Assembly: GCA_023453025.1 (NCBI GenBank)
Contig: JAEXUD010000061.1
Coordinates: 1 to 64,000, forward strand
Source of the DNA: Bacillota bacterium
GTDB taxonomy: Bacteria; Bacillota; Clostridia; Tissierellales; Sedimentibacteraceae
DNA length: 64,000 bases
Reading direction: 5' to 3'
Shown: positions 32,379 through 41,202 of the stretch, piece by piece
Position numbering within the stretch: the first letter of the stretch is position 1
How the letters are laid out: the number at the start of each line of letters is the position of its first letter
Position numbers and translations under genes: made by a program
The notes under the pieces: generated by a model
Seen by the model: the letters and a program-made list of their open reading frames with translations, nothing else
Database searches by the model: none
What the model was told of the DNA's origin: nothing

Positions 32379-33398
32379 TTATTCAATACTCTTGAATGTT
32401 TCAACTGCATGCTTTAATTTGTTCACAATAGGAAGATTATAGGGGCACTTTCTTTCACATTTTCTGCATCTCACACAGGATGTTGCTTTAACGGGCAACG
32501 CATCATATTTGCTCTTTCCGTAATCAGGCAGATTGTATCTTATTACATACCCTTCAGCAATAAATACATTGGGTATGTCGATTCCCTCCGGACATGGCTT
32601 GCAGTAACCGCATCTTCTGCAAAAATCATTTCCTAATATTTCAATTTCCTTATTTAACTCTTCCTGCTCTTGTAAAGTGAGTACCTCCATTCTTTCTCCG
32701 ACAGATGCATTTTCAACGACTTGTTCAATCGAATCCATGCCGGGTATTGCAACATTTATTAAATTACTGTTAATAATATATTTCAATGATAATTTTTGTT
32801 TTGAAAATGCTCCTCCCGCCATTGGCTTCATTGCAATTGTGCCAATGCCTTTTTCCAATGCTTTGGTAAATAATTCTACTCCCTGTGATTCTACAGGATT
32901 AAATGGAAACTGAATTGTTTCAAATTCATCATGTTCAATTGCCTGCATCAAAATTTCTCTTATGTGTCCTGTGATCCCTATGTGCTTGATTAGTCCATCG
33001 GCTTTAGCTTCAATCAGCGCCTTTAAAGCTCCATTTTCAGAAAGAGTTAATTCAAGCTGCTCCTGTTTACTCACATTGTGAACCTGATATAAATCAATAT
33101 AATCCAATTCCATGGTCTTCAAGCTTTTTTCTATTGCATCCTTCATTTTCTCATAATCATAGACCATCGCTTTTGTAGCTATGTAGAAGTTTTCTCTTCC
33201 TGCTTCCTTTAAAGCACTTCCTATATATTCTTCGCTTACTGTATAAGCTTGCGCAGTATCAATAAAATTAATTCCCCTGTTTTTTACTTCAATTATTATT
33301 TTTGCTGCTTCTTCCTGATCCACTCTTTGAATCGGTATGCCTCCAAAGCCTACAACGGATACTTCCATTCCTGTGCTGCCTAAAAGTACTTTCCTCAT
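32379..33398 (-). CDS. Aldo/keto reductase with C-terminal 2x[4Fe-4S] ferredoxin-like domain
   Basis: A 339-residue protein. Residues ~1-250 form an aldo/keto reductase barrel with the catalytic Asp/Tyr/Lys/His pattern (FIDTAQAYTVSEE, ATKAMVYDYEK, DLYQVHN). The C-terminal part holds two cluster motifs CRRCGYCKPCPEGI and CVRCRKCERKCPYNLP. Such fusions are common in anaerobes; substrate unknown. A consensus promoter precedes it and sdaAB starts 13 bases after it, so it probably heads an operon with the serine dehydratase. Confidence 0.9.
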   Translation of the reverse strand: MRKVLLGSTGMEVSVVGFGGIPIQRVDQEEAAKIIIEVKNRGINFIDTAQAYTVSEEYIGSALKEAGRENFYIATKAMVYDYEKMKDAIEKSLKTMELDYIDLYQVHNVSKQEQLELTLSENGALKALIEAKADGLIKHIGITGHIREILMQAIEHDEFETIQFPFNPVESQGVELFTKALEKGIGTIAMKPMAGGAFSKQKLSLKYIINSNLINVAIPGMDSIEQVVENASVGERMEVLTLQEQEELNKEIEILGNDFCRRCGYCKPCPEGIDIPNVFIAEGYVIRYNLPDYGKSKYDALPVKATSCVRCRKCERKCPYNLPIVNKLKHAVETFKSIE

Positions 33399-33424
33399 CT
33401 CATTCTCCTGATTTTTTATACTTT

Positions 33425-33453
33425 ATTATATAATAGCTGCAAGATAACGTCAA
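33425..33453 (-). promoter_or_regulatory. Promoter of the aldo/keto reductase-sdaAB-sdaAA operon
   Basis: Minus strand TTGACG (33453-33448), 17-base spacer, TATAAT (33430-33425). Confidence 0.9.
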
Positions 33454-33487
33454 CGCACTTAGCAAACAAAGTTGAGTCAGGCATGTG

Positions 33488-33509
33488 CATCGGAAAAATT
33501 GGGTTAGGG
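33488..33509. repeat. Half-copy of the dispersed hairpin repeat (copy 5, degenerate)
   Basis: CATCGGAAAAATTGGGTTAGGG matches the right arm TCTGAAAAATGGGGTTAGGG of copy 4. The left arm is lost. As in other copies, it follows a hairpin (33530-33558) when read on the minus strand. Confidence 0.55.
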
Positions 33510-33529
33510 CATACTCAGGGGAATACAAA

Positions 33530-33558
33530 CATCCCGCAACTTTTGGGGTTGCGGGATG
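33530..33558 (-). terminator. GC-rich hairpin upstream of the aldo/keto reductase operon
   Basis: Minus strand CATCCCGCAAC/GTTGCGGGATG with a CCCCAAAA-type loop, then TTTGTATTC. No minus-strand gene ends here, so it may be a relic terminator brought with the neighbouring repeat. Confidence 0.5.
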
Positions 33559-33677
33559 CCTATATGATTTGGAAGAAGATAAAAAAAGTATTATCTTAGT
33601 ATAGTAATCTGCAATTTTCCATAATTTATTCATATATTATAAAATTTCTAAATATTAATTTACTGGAAGGTGATTTA

Positions 33678-34745
33678 TTGAAAACTTTATTAGGATTTAT
33701 CCCTATGTTTATTTTATATATTGCCATATTCAGGTTTATTTATTTAGAAGACGGACTGTCACTTATAGTACATGTCTGCCTTCCAATTCTTATTGGGATT
33801 ATGTTAGCATCCGTTTTAAACCCCATGCTTGTTTTTATACAGTATAAATTAAAAATAAAAAACAGGTACACAGCTATATTAATAACCTTTTTATTTATAA
33901 TTATGATTATTTCCTTAATTGTTACAATTATCACGCCTAATATCGTACAAAGCATAAAACAGTTACTGCAAGACCTCCCCGCTTTATTTTACAAGGCAGA
34001 TAAATACTTGTCTGATTTTGGTAAGGAAAACTACTTTTTAAAAAACCTGCTTGTTGAAATAACCGAAAAATTTTCTTCTCTCATGTCTTCAATGTTGAAT
34101 TTTGCAATTGAAAAGGTTATAAATATATTTGCTGCACTAGCCAATGCATTGCTGTCTATTATTATTTCCATCTATGTATTAATAGACAAAGAAAAAATAG
34201 AAAATTGGACCTTACGTTTTTCTTGCACGGTTTTCGGAAAAAAAACCGCGCAAGAAATGTTTAAAATAATCCACAGCCTATATTACAATTTGTCAAGCTA
34301 CATTGCAGGAAAATTAACTGCCTCTGTTATTACCGGGATGCTTATATTTATTGGTTCAAAATATATCATCAAGACACCATATCCTGCAATTGACGGGCTT
34401 ATCATTGGAATAACAAATATAATTCCTTACTTTGGAACCTTCATCGGAGCTATCCCTATTTTGCTTATAAATGTACTTTATAATTCTCAAAAAGGTTTTT
34501 TAATGTTTATTTATATTCTTATTGTTCAACAAATAGACAGTTTGATAATTGATCCTAAAATCTTAAGCAGCAGACTTTCAATTAAACCGATAATTATAAT
34601 TGCTTCTATTATTGTCGGTGGCGGTTTATTTGGTCCTGTGGGATTATTTTTAGCTACTCCTGTAGCAGCATTGATAAAGTCATCTATTGATGCTTATATG
34701 AAATATAAATTAAATGAAAATAATGGAAGTCATTTGCCAAAATAA
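33678..34745 (+). CDS. AI-2E family transporter (PerM/YtvI type)
   Basis: A 355-residue membrane protein with about eight segments and the AI-2E family traits: GIMLASVLNPMLVFIQ near the start, a long helical middle, and ATPVAALIKSSIDAYM at the end. Family members export small molecules or exchange Na+/H+; function here is open. Start is TTG at 33678 with GGAAGGTGA upstream. Confidence 0.87.
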   Translation: MKTLLGFIPMFILYIAIFRFIYLEDGLSLIVHVCLPILIGIMLASVLNPMLVFIQYKLKIKNRYTAILITFLFIIMIISLIVTIITPNIVQSIKQLLQDLPALFYKADKYLSDFGKENYFLKNLLVEITEKFSSLMSSMLNFAIEKVINIFAALANALLSIIISIYVLIDKEKIENWTLRFSCTVFGKKTAQEMFKIIHSLYYNLSSYIAGKLTASVITGMLIFIGSKYIIKTPYPAIDGLIIGITNIIPYFGTFIGAIPILLINVLYNSQKGFLMFIYILIVQQIDSLIIDPKILSSRLSIKPIIIIASIIVGGGLFGPVGLFLATPVAALIKSSIDAYMKYKLNENNGSHLPK

Positions 34746-34762
34746 TTAAAAGTGTGCACATT

Positions 34763-34771
34763 TGTGGATAA
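34763..34771 (+). promoter_or_regulatory. DnaA box 1 (TGTGGATAA, perfect)
   Basis: Reverse complement is TTATCCACA, the consensus DnaA box. Six bases upstream of the -35 of the radical SAM gene. Confidence 0.6.
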
Positions 34772-34776
34772 ATCTG

Positions 34777-34804
34777 TTGACAAGTGCCTAAAAAAGCATA
34801 AAAT
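34777..34804 (+). promoter_or_regulatory. Promoter of the radical SAM gene
   Basis: TTGACA (34777-34782), 16-base spacer, TAAAAT (34799-34804). Confidence 0.65.
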
Positions 34805-34805
34805 T

Positions 34806-34814
34806 TGTGTATAA
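34806..34814 (+). promoter_or_regulatory. DnaA-box-like site 2 (TGTGTATAA)
   Basis: One mismatch to the consensus, at the predicted transcription start, same orientation as box 1. Confidence 0.5.
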
Positions 34815-34838
34815 CTACTTTTAACAATTTTATATACC

Positions 34839-34847
34839 TGTGTATAA
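34839..34847 (+). promoter_or_regulatory. DnaA-box-like site 3 (TGTGTATAA)
   Basis: Same one-mismatch sequence as site 2, in the leader 27 bases before the ATG. Confidence 0.5.
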
Positions 34848-34873
34848 CTCATGGAAAAAAGGTGAATATATAA

Positions 34874-35794
34874 ATGTGGAACGACAAAAGATATCATACC
34901 CTGGATTATGAATTGAAAAAAATTTTTGGAGAAAAAACGATTAAATTGTCAATTGATGGTGATTTCACCTGTCCAAACAGAGACGGCACTATTGGCAGCA
35001 GGGGCTGTATTTTTTGCAGCGAAAAGGGCTCCGGAGATTTTAATTCTGATAAAAATAAATCTATAACCGAACAAATTAATGAACAAAAAAAATTTATGTC
35101 TAACAAATGGGAAAGCAGCACATACATTGCGTATTTCCAAAATTACACTAATACATACGACACTGTTGAAAACCTGCGGAAAAAATTTTATGAAGCCCTG
35201 AGCTGTGAAAATATCAAAGGACTTGCAATAGCAACAAGAGCTGACTGCATTGATTCAAATATTTTAGAACTCCTGGAGGAACTGAATTCAAAAACCTTTT
35301 TGTGGGTTGAGCTTGGACTTCAATCCATAAATGATAAATCCGCCAATTTTCTCAGACGAGGATACAGGCTTGAACAGTTTGACAAAACCTATGAACAGCT
35401 TAAAAATAAAAACATTAAAACAGTTGTGCACTTAATTATCGGAATTCCGGGAGAAGCAAAGGAAGATATACTGCATTCAGTAAAATATATTTCTGGTAAA
35501 AAGGTATGGGGCGTTAAGCTTCATATGCTTTATGTTTTAAAGAATACAGATTTGGAAGCATACTATAAAAAAACACAATTCAAAATATTATCATCCGAAG
35601 AATACATTGATATTGTTTGTGATGCTATAGAGCTTTTAAATCCTGATATAATTATTCACAGAATGACAGGTGACGGAAAAAAATCTGATTTAATTGCTCC
35701 TCTGTGGACATTACATAAATTAAAGGTACTGTCAGACATTGATAGTGAGCTTAAATTCAGGCAAAGTTACCAAGGTAAAAAATTCCCATTGTAA
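34874..35794 (+). CDS. TIGR01212-family radical SAM protein (YtqA-like)
   Basis: A 306-residue radical SAM protein with the extended Cys motif DFTCPNRDGTIGSRGCIFC near residues 31-50. Further family segments are AYFQNYTNTYDTV, IATRADCI and WVELGLQSINDKSANFLRRG. It relates to Elp3-like enzymes; YtqA-type proteins are uncharacterised or linked to tRNA modification. The promoter is flanked by DnaA-box-like sites, an unusual setting. GGTGAATATATAA provides the ribosome-binding site. Confidence 0.9.
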   Translation: MWNDKRYHTLDYELKKIFGEKTIKLSIDGDFTCPNRDGTIGSRGCIFCSEKGSGDFNSDKNKSITEQINEQKKFMSNKWESSTYIAYFQNYTNTYDTVENLRKKFYEALSCENIKGLAIATRADCIDSNILELLEELNSKTFLWVELGLQSINDKSANFLRRGYRLEQFDKTYEQLKNKNIKTVVHLIIGIPGEAKEDILHSVKYISGKKVWGVKLHMLYVLKNTDLEAYYKKTQFKILSSEEYIDIVCDAIELLNPDIIIHRMTGDGKKSDLIAPLWTLHKLKVLSDIDSELKFRQSYQGKKFPL

Positions 35795-35842
35795 TGTTAA
35801 TGTAATACTATATATGTAGATTTATTATATAATAAACATAGG

Positions 35843-35866
35843 AAATACTGTATATAGTATTTTTTA
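35843..35866 (+). terminator. Terminator between the radical SAM and SLH genes
   Basis: AAATACT/AGTATTT stem with a GTATAT loop, then TTTTT. Confidence 0.65.
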
Positions 35867-35890
35867 TTTGAAAAAACAGGGTGTGTAAAT

Positions 35891-38224
35891 ATGAAAAAAA
35901 TTTTTTTATTAATTTTAATTTTACTGTTAACCCTAGCTTCGTTTGTAAACGTATATGCACATGACTTTCCTGACATAAGCAAGGATACAATTCTGGAAGA
36001 GGCGGTTGGCTTATTATCAGGCTACGGAATTATACAGGGTTATCCTGATGGCACATTTAAGCCAGACAAGCAAGTGACTCGTGCAGAAATGGCTAAAATC
36101 GTTACAATTGCAGCCGGGTATTACGAATATTCCAGGAATATGACATCAGTTTATGAGGATATGAGCGAACATTGGGCGGAAAACTACGTGGAGCTTGCTG
36201 ATGTTCTTAATATAGTGAACGGAATTTCACCTACAACGTACGGACCTGACAACTTTATTAAATTTGAAGAAGCTTATACTATGATACTCAGACTTCTGGG
36301 ATACAGCGACGAATCTCTGGTAGGTTATTGGCCTACTAATTACCATGAAAAAGCCGTAGAGCTTAATTTGTTTGAAAATGTTGATACCAATAAGGAATTT
36401 GCATCAAGAAGAGATGTTTCCATAATGCTTTATAATGCGTTAAGTTTAGATTTGGTCAAGGTAAGAGAAAACAACACAATATATTCCACAGGCAAAAAGC
36501 TTTTATCGTTAATTGGAAAGAAGGAAACAAAAGAAATTACCATATCTGATTTAAAAGCTGAAAGCTTTGATTATACTGATTACCTTTTCAATAAGTGGGA
36601 TGTTTATTACAATCTCAAAGGAGATGCAGTATATGTAACAAATCCCAGGTATAATGAATTTACGGGTACAGTAACAAGCCAATTGACAAACAGGGTAATA
36701 TTTGTAACTGATGATTACGGCAATGTAAGAGCTTTTCAACTTCCTGACATACCGATAGTTATAAACGGAGAAAAAGGAAGCTTCAGCAACTTAAATAACA
36801 GCAGGATATATGTTGTTTATGAGGATGATTCCTTTAACGGGGATGTTATAGGTATAATAGCTTATAAAGAAACCGATGTTATAGTTGCTGAAAGAGATGA
36901 CTTATATAAAAAGGGCAGCAAGGTTTTTGCAGGTAAAAGTCTTCCTTTGAAAAACAACGGAGAAATTAATTATAATAAGCTTCATGTTTATGGAGATGCC
37001 GCTTCATTAGAAGACATAAAGGCAAATGATGTTGTTTATTTCTTTGAAACAAAAGAGTCAAACAGGGCTACATCTCTTACATTAAATATCGTAAGAAAAC
37101 AGACTGACGGTTTGGTTACAGACGTACAATCAGTTGATGGCAGCACGTTTTACACTGTAAACAGCATAAGCTATAAAACAGGAGATGATTTTATTTTTAC
37201 TGAAAAAGCTTCTGTTAACGATACTGTAAAGCTGATTCTGGACAAAAATAATTACATAATTAAACTTGATATACTTAGCTATGGAAAATATCCTTCAACC
37301 TTTGGTATAGTTTTAAGTACTGCAAGCGGCACAAAAGACAGTGCCACCGTAAAAATACTTGATGAATTCGGAAGATTAAAAACCTATACTCTTGCAGACA
37401 ACTCCAGTGTAGTTAATGTAATTGACGATGGTACAGAATTAATAAAAAAGACATATTTAAAAAAGAATGATATAGTAAAATTCGATCCTGTACTAAACGG
37501 AAATCTGAAAATAATTGATTATATTCCGTCTCCTGCTTATATTGCAAACAGCTACAATACGGAAACACACACCTTAGCAAACGGATACTGGATATCATCT
37601 GATACTTATATTGTTTATGAGCAAAACGGAAAATACCAGCTGCTTGAACCAAGCCAGCTTGACACATATCTGGAGGGTAAAGCAGTTATAGGATATAGTT
37701 CCCATATTGATGCATTGTATCTGACGAAAGGAATCAAGACCGAAAATGTCATAACAGTGACTCCCGAGGTTCCTCAAACATATAATGGTACAATTTACGG
37801 CATAATCAAAGGTGTCACAAAAATAGATGATACAACAAGCCATGTTCAGTTTTTCAATAACAGCAATGTATTTTCTGTTTCAAATACATCTGCAGCCGGT
37901 AAAAGGGTTTTATCTGTATTAAATACGTATATAAGAGCTGAGATAGTGAATGGAACAATCACAAGCATAGAAAAAGTGACATCTGAAACTGATAAGGTTA
38001 AAATAACACAGGTTTATTCAAATCAACTGTTGATAGACAGCATAACATATATGGAGTATTCAACAGACTTAAATGTGTATGTATTATCCCAAGATAAGTC
38101 AGGCAATGTAACAAGCTTTAAGGCAGGTTCTAAAGGCGACATAAAATCCGGCTCTATTGTACAGCTTTATGATTTATACGGTGGATTTGACGGGATAATT
38201 GACGTAGTATTAGTATTTAATTAA
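35891..38224 (+). CDS. Large SLH-domain surface protein
   Basis: A 777-residue exported protein. Signal peptide residues 1-23 end at VYAHDF. Three SLH repeats span ~24-185: FPDISKDTILEEAVGLLSGY with GTFKPDKQVTRAEMAKI, then YEDMSEHWAENYVEL, then a third before LSLDLVKV. The remaining ~590 residues are beta-strand-rich, with repeated short segments such as LVTDVQSVDGSTFYTVN and IVLSTASGTKDSATVKI, and no enzyme signature. Likely an S-layer or wall-associated structural protein. GGGTGTGTAAAT precedes the ATG. Confidence 0.85.
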   Translation: MKKIFLLILILLLTLASFVNVYAHDFPDISKDTILEEAVGLLSGYGIIQGYPDGTFKPDKQVTRAEMAKIVTIAAGYYEYSRNMTSVYEDMSEHWAENYVELADVLNIVNGISPTTYGPDNFIKFEEAYTMILRLLGYSDESLVGYWPTNYHEKAVELNLFENVDTNKEFASRRDVSIMLYNALSLDLVKVRENNTIYSTGKKLLSLIGKKETKEITISDLKAESFDYTDYLFNKWDVYYNLKGDAVYVTNPRYNEFTGTVTSQLTNRVIFVTDDYGNVRAFQLPDIPIVINGEKGSFSNLNNSRIYVVYEDDSFNGDVIGIIAYKETDVIVAERDDLYKKGSKVFAGKSLPLKNNGEINYNKLHVYGDAASLEDIKANDVVYFFETKESNRATSLTLNIVRKQTDGLVTDVQSVDGSTFYTVNSISYKTGDDFIFTEKASVNDTVKLILDKNNYIIKLDILSYGKYPSTFGIVLSTASGTKDSATVKILDEFGRLKTYTLADNSSVVNVIDDGTELIKKTYLKKNDIVKFDPVLNGNLKIIDYIPSPAYIANSYNTETHTLANGYWISSDTYIVYEQNGKYQLLEPSQLDTYLEGKAVIGYSSHIDALYLTKGIKTENVITVTPEVPQTYNGTIYGIIKGVTKIDDTTSHVQFFNNSNVFSVSNTSAAGKRVLSVLNTYIRAEIVNGTITSIEKVTSETDKVKITQVYSNQLLIDSITYMEYSTDLNVYVLSQDKSGNVTSFKAGSKGDIKSGSIVQLYDLYGGFDGIIDVVLVFN

Positions 38225-38225
38225 A

Positions 38226-38298
38226 AAGAGGAGACTCTTCGGTTACCCTCAGGCTGACAGCAACGTCATTCTGAGTATGTTGAAGAATCTCCTTTTAT
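38226..38298. repeat. Inverted repeat/terminator with GTCATTCTGAG core
   Basis: AGAGGAGACTCTTCGG pairs roughly with GAAGAATCTCCTTTT. The middle has GTCATTCTGAG...GAAGAATCT, a wording found dispersed in many Bacillota genomes. It lies between convergent genes and probably ends both transcripts. Confidence 0.6.
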
Positions 38299-39854
38299 TA
38301 TACTATTTTTGTTGTGAAGTCTTCTATATTCCACACATCTGTTATGAAGCTCTCATAAAAATACGGCTCGTGGCTTACAAGCAAAATTGTCCCTTTAAAC
38401 TCAGACAATGCTTTTTCTAATTCATCCTTAGCTTGCGTATCCAAATGATTTGTAGGTTCATCAAGCACCAAGAAGTTTAGCTCCCTGAGAAGTATTTTGC
38501 AAAGCCTTACCTTGGCATTTTCCCCTCCTGATAAAACCTTCATCATACTTGTAATGTTTTCTGTAGTTAAGCCGCAACGAGCAAGCTCAAGCCTTACCTC
38601 ATGGTTCGTTAATGAAGGATACTCATTCCAAACCTCTTCTAATGCAGTATTTGTATTATTTTTTGAATCCTCCTGCTCAAAATAACCATATACGACATTT
38701 TCTCCAAAAGAAACACTGCCGCTGACGGCAGGAATTAAACCCAGCATTGTTTTTAACAGAGTCGATTTGCCAAGGCCATTAACTCCAACCAGAGCAATTT
38801 TTTTGTTTCTTTCTATCTGAAAATTCATTGGACTGGTCAATGGTTGGTCATACCCTATTACCAGGTCCTTTGCATCTATTAAAAATCTGCTTGGTGCTCT
38901 TGTTTCTTTAAACTTAAATGTTGGTTTAGGTTTATCCCTTGGCCTTTCTAATATATCCATTTTATCAAGCTGCTTCATACGGCTGTTTGCCATGCCTCGT
39001 GTTGCAACCCTTGCCTTGTTGCGTGCAATGAAATCTTCCAGCCTTTCGATTTCTTTTTGCTGCTTTTCATATTCACGTTCTTCTTTTTGCTTGTTTAATT
39101 CATATATTCTTTTAAATTCTTCATAATTTCCCACATATCGTGTTAAGCTGCAATTTTCAACATGATAGATAATATTGCATACATTATTGATAAATGGTAT
39201 ATCATGTGAAATCAAAATAAACGCATTTTCATAATTTTGCAGATAATTTGTCAACCATCTGATATGATTTTCATCCAAATAGTTGGTAGGCTCATCAAGA
39301 AGCAGTATCGTAGGGTTTTGCAGCAAAAGCTTAGTCAACAGGACTTTTGTTCTTTGCCCTCCGCTCAGCTCGTCAACCTGCTTATCAAGGCCTATATCTC
39401 CAAGCCCAAGACCATTTGCTACCTCTTCTATTTTTGTATCGATAAAATAAAATCCGCTGCTGTCCAATATCGTCTGAATATCAGCTGCATCCTCCATCAT
39501 TTTGTTCACTTCATCTTCCTCGGACAATGCCATGTCCTCGTAAAGCTTCATCATTTCCTGTTCCATCCTGAACAAGCTGTCAAATGCCAGCCGAAGATTC
39601 TCTCTTATTGTTGTTCCCGGTTTTAATGCTGAATGCTGATCAAGATATCCCACCGTTACTCTTTTAGACCATTCCACTGTTCCTTCATCAGGCATTAATT
39701 TTCCTGTTATAATATTTAAAAATGTAGATTTTCCTTCTCCGTTTGCACCTATTAATGCGACATGTTCTCCCTTTAAAAGCCTGAAAGATATATTTTCCAA
39801 AATCGCTCGTGCGCCAAAGCCGTGATTTACATTTTTTACATCTAAAATACTCAT
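38298..39854 (-). CDS. ABC-F family ATPase
   Basis: A 518-residue soluble protein with two ABC domains and no membrane part. Walker A sites are IGANGEGKSTFLN and VGVNGLGKSTLLK. Signatures are LSGGQRTKVLLTK and LSGGENAKVRLCK, each followed by LLLDEPTNYLD or LVLDEPTNHLD. The charged inter-domain linker (RNKARVATRGMANSRMKQLD) is the ribosome-facing P-site-tRNA-interacting region. The overall pattern resembles YkpA/YbiT. It acts in translation or ribosome rescue; an antibiotic-protection role cannot be excluded. A TTTACA-N17-TATTAT promoter lies upstream. Confidence 0.92.
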   Translation of the reverse strand: MSILDVKNVNHGFGARAILENISFRLLKGEHVALIGANGEGKSTFLNIITGKLMPDEGTVEWSKRVTVGYLDQHSALKPGTTIRENLRLAFDSLFRMEQEMMKLYEDMALSEEDEVNKMMEDAADIQTILDSSGFYFIDTKIEEVANGLGLGDIGLDKQVDELSGGQRTKVLLTKLLLQNPTILLLDEPTNYLDENHIRWLTNYLQNYENAFILISHDIPFINNVCNIIYHVENCSLTRYVGNYEEFKRIYELNKQKEEREYEKQQKEIERLEDFIARNKARVATRGMANSRMKQLDKMDILERPRDKPKPTFKFKETRAPSRFLIDAKDLVIGYDQPLTSPMNFQIERNKKIALVGVNGLGKSTLLKTMLGLIPAVSGSVSFGENVVYGYFEQEDSKNNTNTALEEVWNEYPSLTNHEVRLELARCGLTTENITSMMKVLSGGENAKVRLCKILLRELNFLVLDEPTNHLDTQAKDELEKALSEFKGTILLVSHEPYFYESFITDVWNIEDFTTKIV

Positions 39855-39922
39855 AAATTCTCCTTGTATTTGATATAACTGTCCATATTAATATTGTTAT
39901 CAAAATAAAAACCACAATCCAT

Positions 39923-39951
39923 ATAATATTAAAATTTGTCCCGATTGTAAA
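39923..39951 (-). promoter_or_regulatory. Promoter of the ABC-F gene
   Basis: Minus strand TTTACA (39951-39946), 17-base spacer, TATTAT (39928-39923). Confidence 0.7.
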
Positions 39952-40002
39952 CACATTTTTAAAATTTATATTTTATTCCACTTATAAATTTTTTTCATGA
40001 CA

Positions 40003-40031
40003 TTGATTTAATTAAATTGATTTGATATAAT
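40003..40031 (+). promoter_or_regulatory. Promoter of alr-glyA
   Basis: TTGATT (40003-40008), 17-base spacer, TATAAT (40026-40031), 34 bases before the alr ATG. Confidence 0.75.
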
Positions 40032-40065
40032 TAGCTAATAAGTAATTTAGGAGGATTATTAATAA

Positions 40066-41193
40066 ATGAGCAATAAGCTAAGGCCTGCCTGGGTCGAAAT
40101 AAACAGGAAAAAAGCAATTCATAACTTTTTAGAAGTAAGGAGAGCTGTAGGTCCAAACGTAAAGATATGCGCCGTCGTAAAAGCTGACAGCTATGGAATG
40201 GGGTCGATTGCGCTTTCTAAAATGTACTTGGAAAACGGTGTTGACATGTTTGCTGTAGCAGTTATTTCTGAAGCGATTGAGTTGAGAGAAGAGATAAAAG
40301 ACAAAGATATTTTAGTTCTGGGTTATACTCCTGAAGAATTTTATGATGATGCGATTAACAATAACATAACACTTGCTATATATGACTATGAGCTGGCAGA
40401 GAAATTAAATTCAGTTGCTAAGGGTATGAACAAAAAAGCTAAAGTACATATTAAAGTTGAAACAGGAATGAACCGACTTGGATTCCTGCCAACAGATGAA
40501 AATGCCGACAAGGTTGCCGCTATTGCCAAAATGGAAAACATCAGCATTGAAGGTGCCTTTTCTCACCATGCCAAGGCAGATGAAAAAGATAAAACAACTG
40601 CACACAAACAGGCAGGAAGATTTATAAGCTTCATGAAAATGCTTGATGAAAGAAATGTGGCTGTTCCTATAAAGCATATTGCAAACAGTGCAACTATAAT
40701 TGATTTACCTGAATATTATTTTGATATGGTTCGACCAGGTATTATCTTGTCCGGCTTTTATCCTTCTGATGAAGTTAATATGGATGAATATAAATTCAAA
40801 ATTTGTGTAACATTAAAGGCAAAAATTGCAAATGTAAAAACAATTGAAGCCGGTGAAGGTGTCGGTTACGGGCATTTGTTCAGTGCGAGCAAAACAACTG
40901 TTGTAGGAACTATTCCGTTAGGCTATGCCGATGGCTATTCAAGACTGTTATCAAATAAAGGCTATATAGTTGTTAAAGGTGTGAAATGTCCGATACTGGG
41001 CAAAGTATGCATGGATCAATTTATGGTTGATTTATCAGAGGTTGAAACCCCTGAAATCGGAGATGAAGCAATAATTTATGGAGATGGAACCGACGGTGCA
41101 ATGACTGCTGAGGATGTTGCAAATATGAGGGGTACCATATCTTATGAAGTCCTTACTAATCTGGGAAAAAGACTCCCAAAAATATACATATAG
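40066..41193 (+). CDS. alr: Alanine racemase (fold type III)
   Basis: A 375-residue PLP enzyme. The cofactor Lys is in CAVVKADSYGMGS near residue 40. The second catalytic Tyr is in GVGYGHLFSASKTT, and CMDQFMVDLS closes the active site. It makes D-alanine for peptidoglycan. Adjacent glyA, also serine-using, raises the possibility of serine racemase activity as in some relatives; sequence alone does not tell. AGGAGG lies ahead of the start. Confidence 0.93.
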   Translation: MSNKLRPAWVEINRKKAIHNFLEVRRAVGPNVKICAVVKADSYGMGSIALSKMYLENGVDMFAVAVISEAIELREEIKDKDILVLGYTPEEFYDDAINNNITLAIYDYELAEKLNSVAKGMNKKAKVHIKVETGMNRLGFLPTDENADKVAAIAKMENISIEGAFSHHAKADEKDKTTAHKQAGRFISFMKMLDERNVAVPIKHIANSATIIDLPEYYFDMVRPGIILSGFYPSDEVNMDEYKFKICVTLKAKIANVKTIEAGEGVGYGHLFSASKTTVVGTIPLGYADGYSRLLSNKGYIVVKGVKCPILGKVCMDQFMVDLSEVETPEIGDEAIIYGDGTDGAMTAEDVANMRGTISYEVLTNLGKRLPKIYI

Positions 41194-41202
41194 GAGATAT
41201 AT

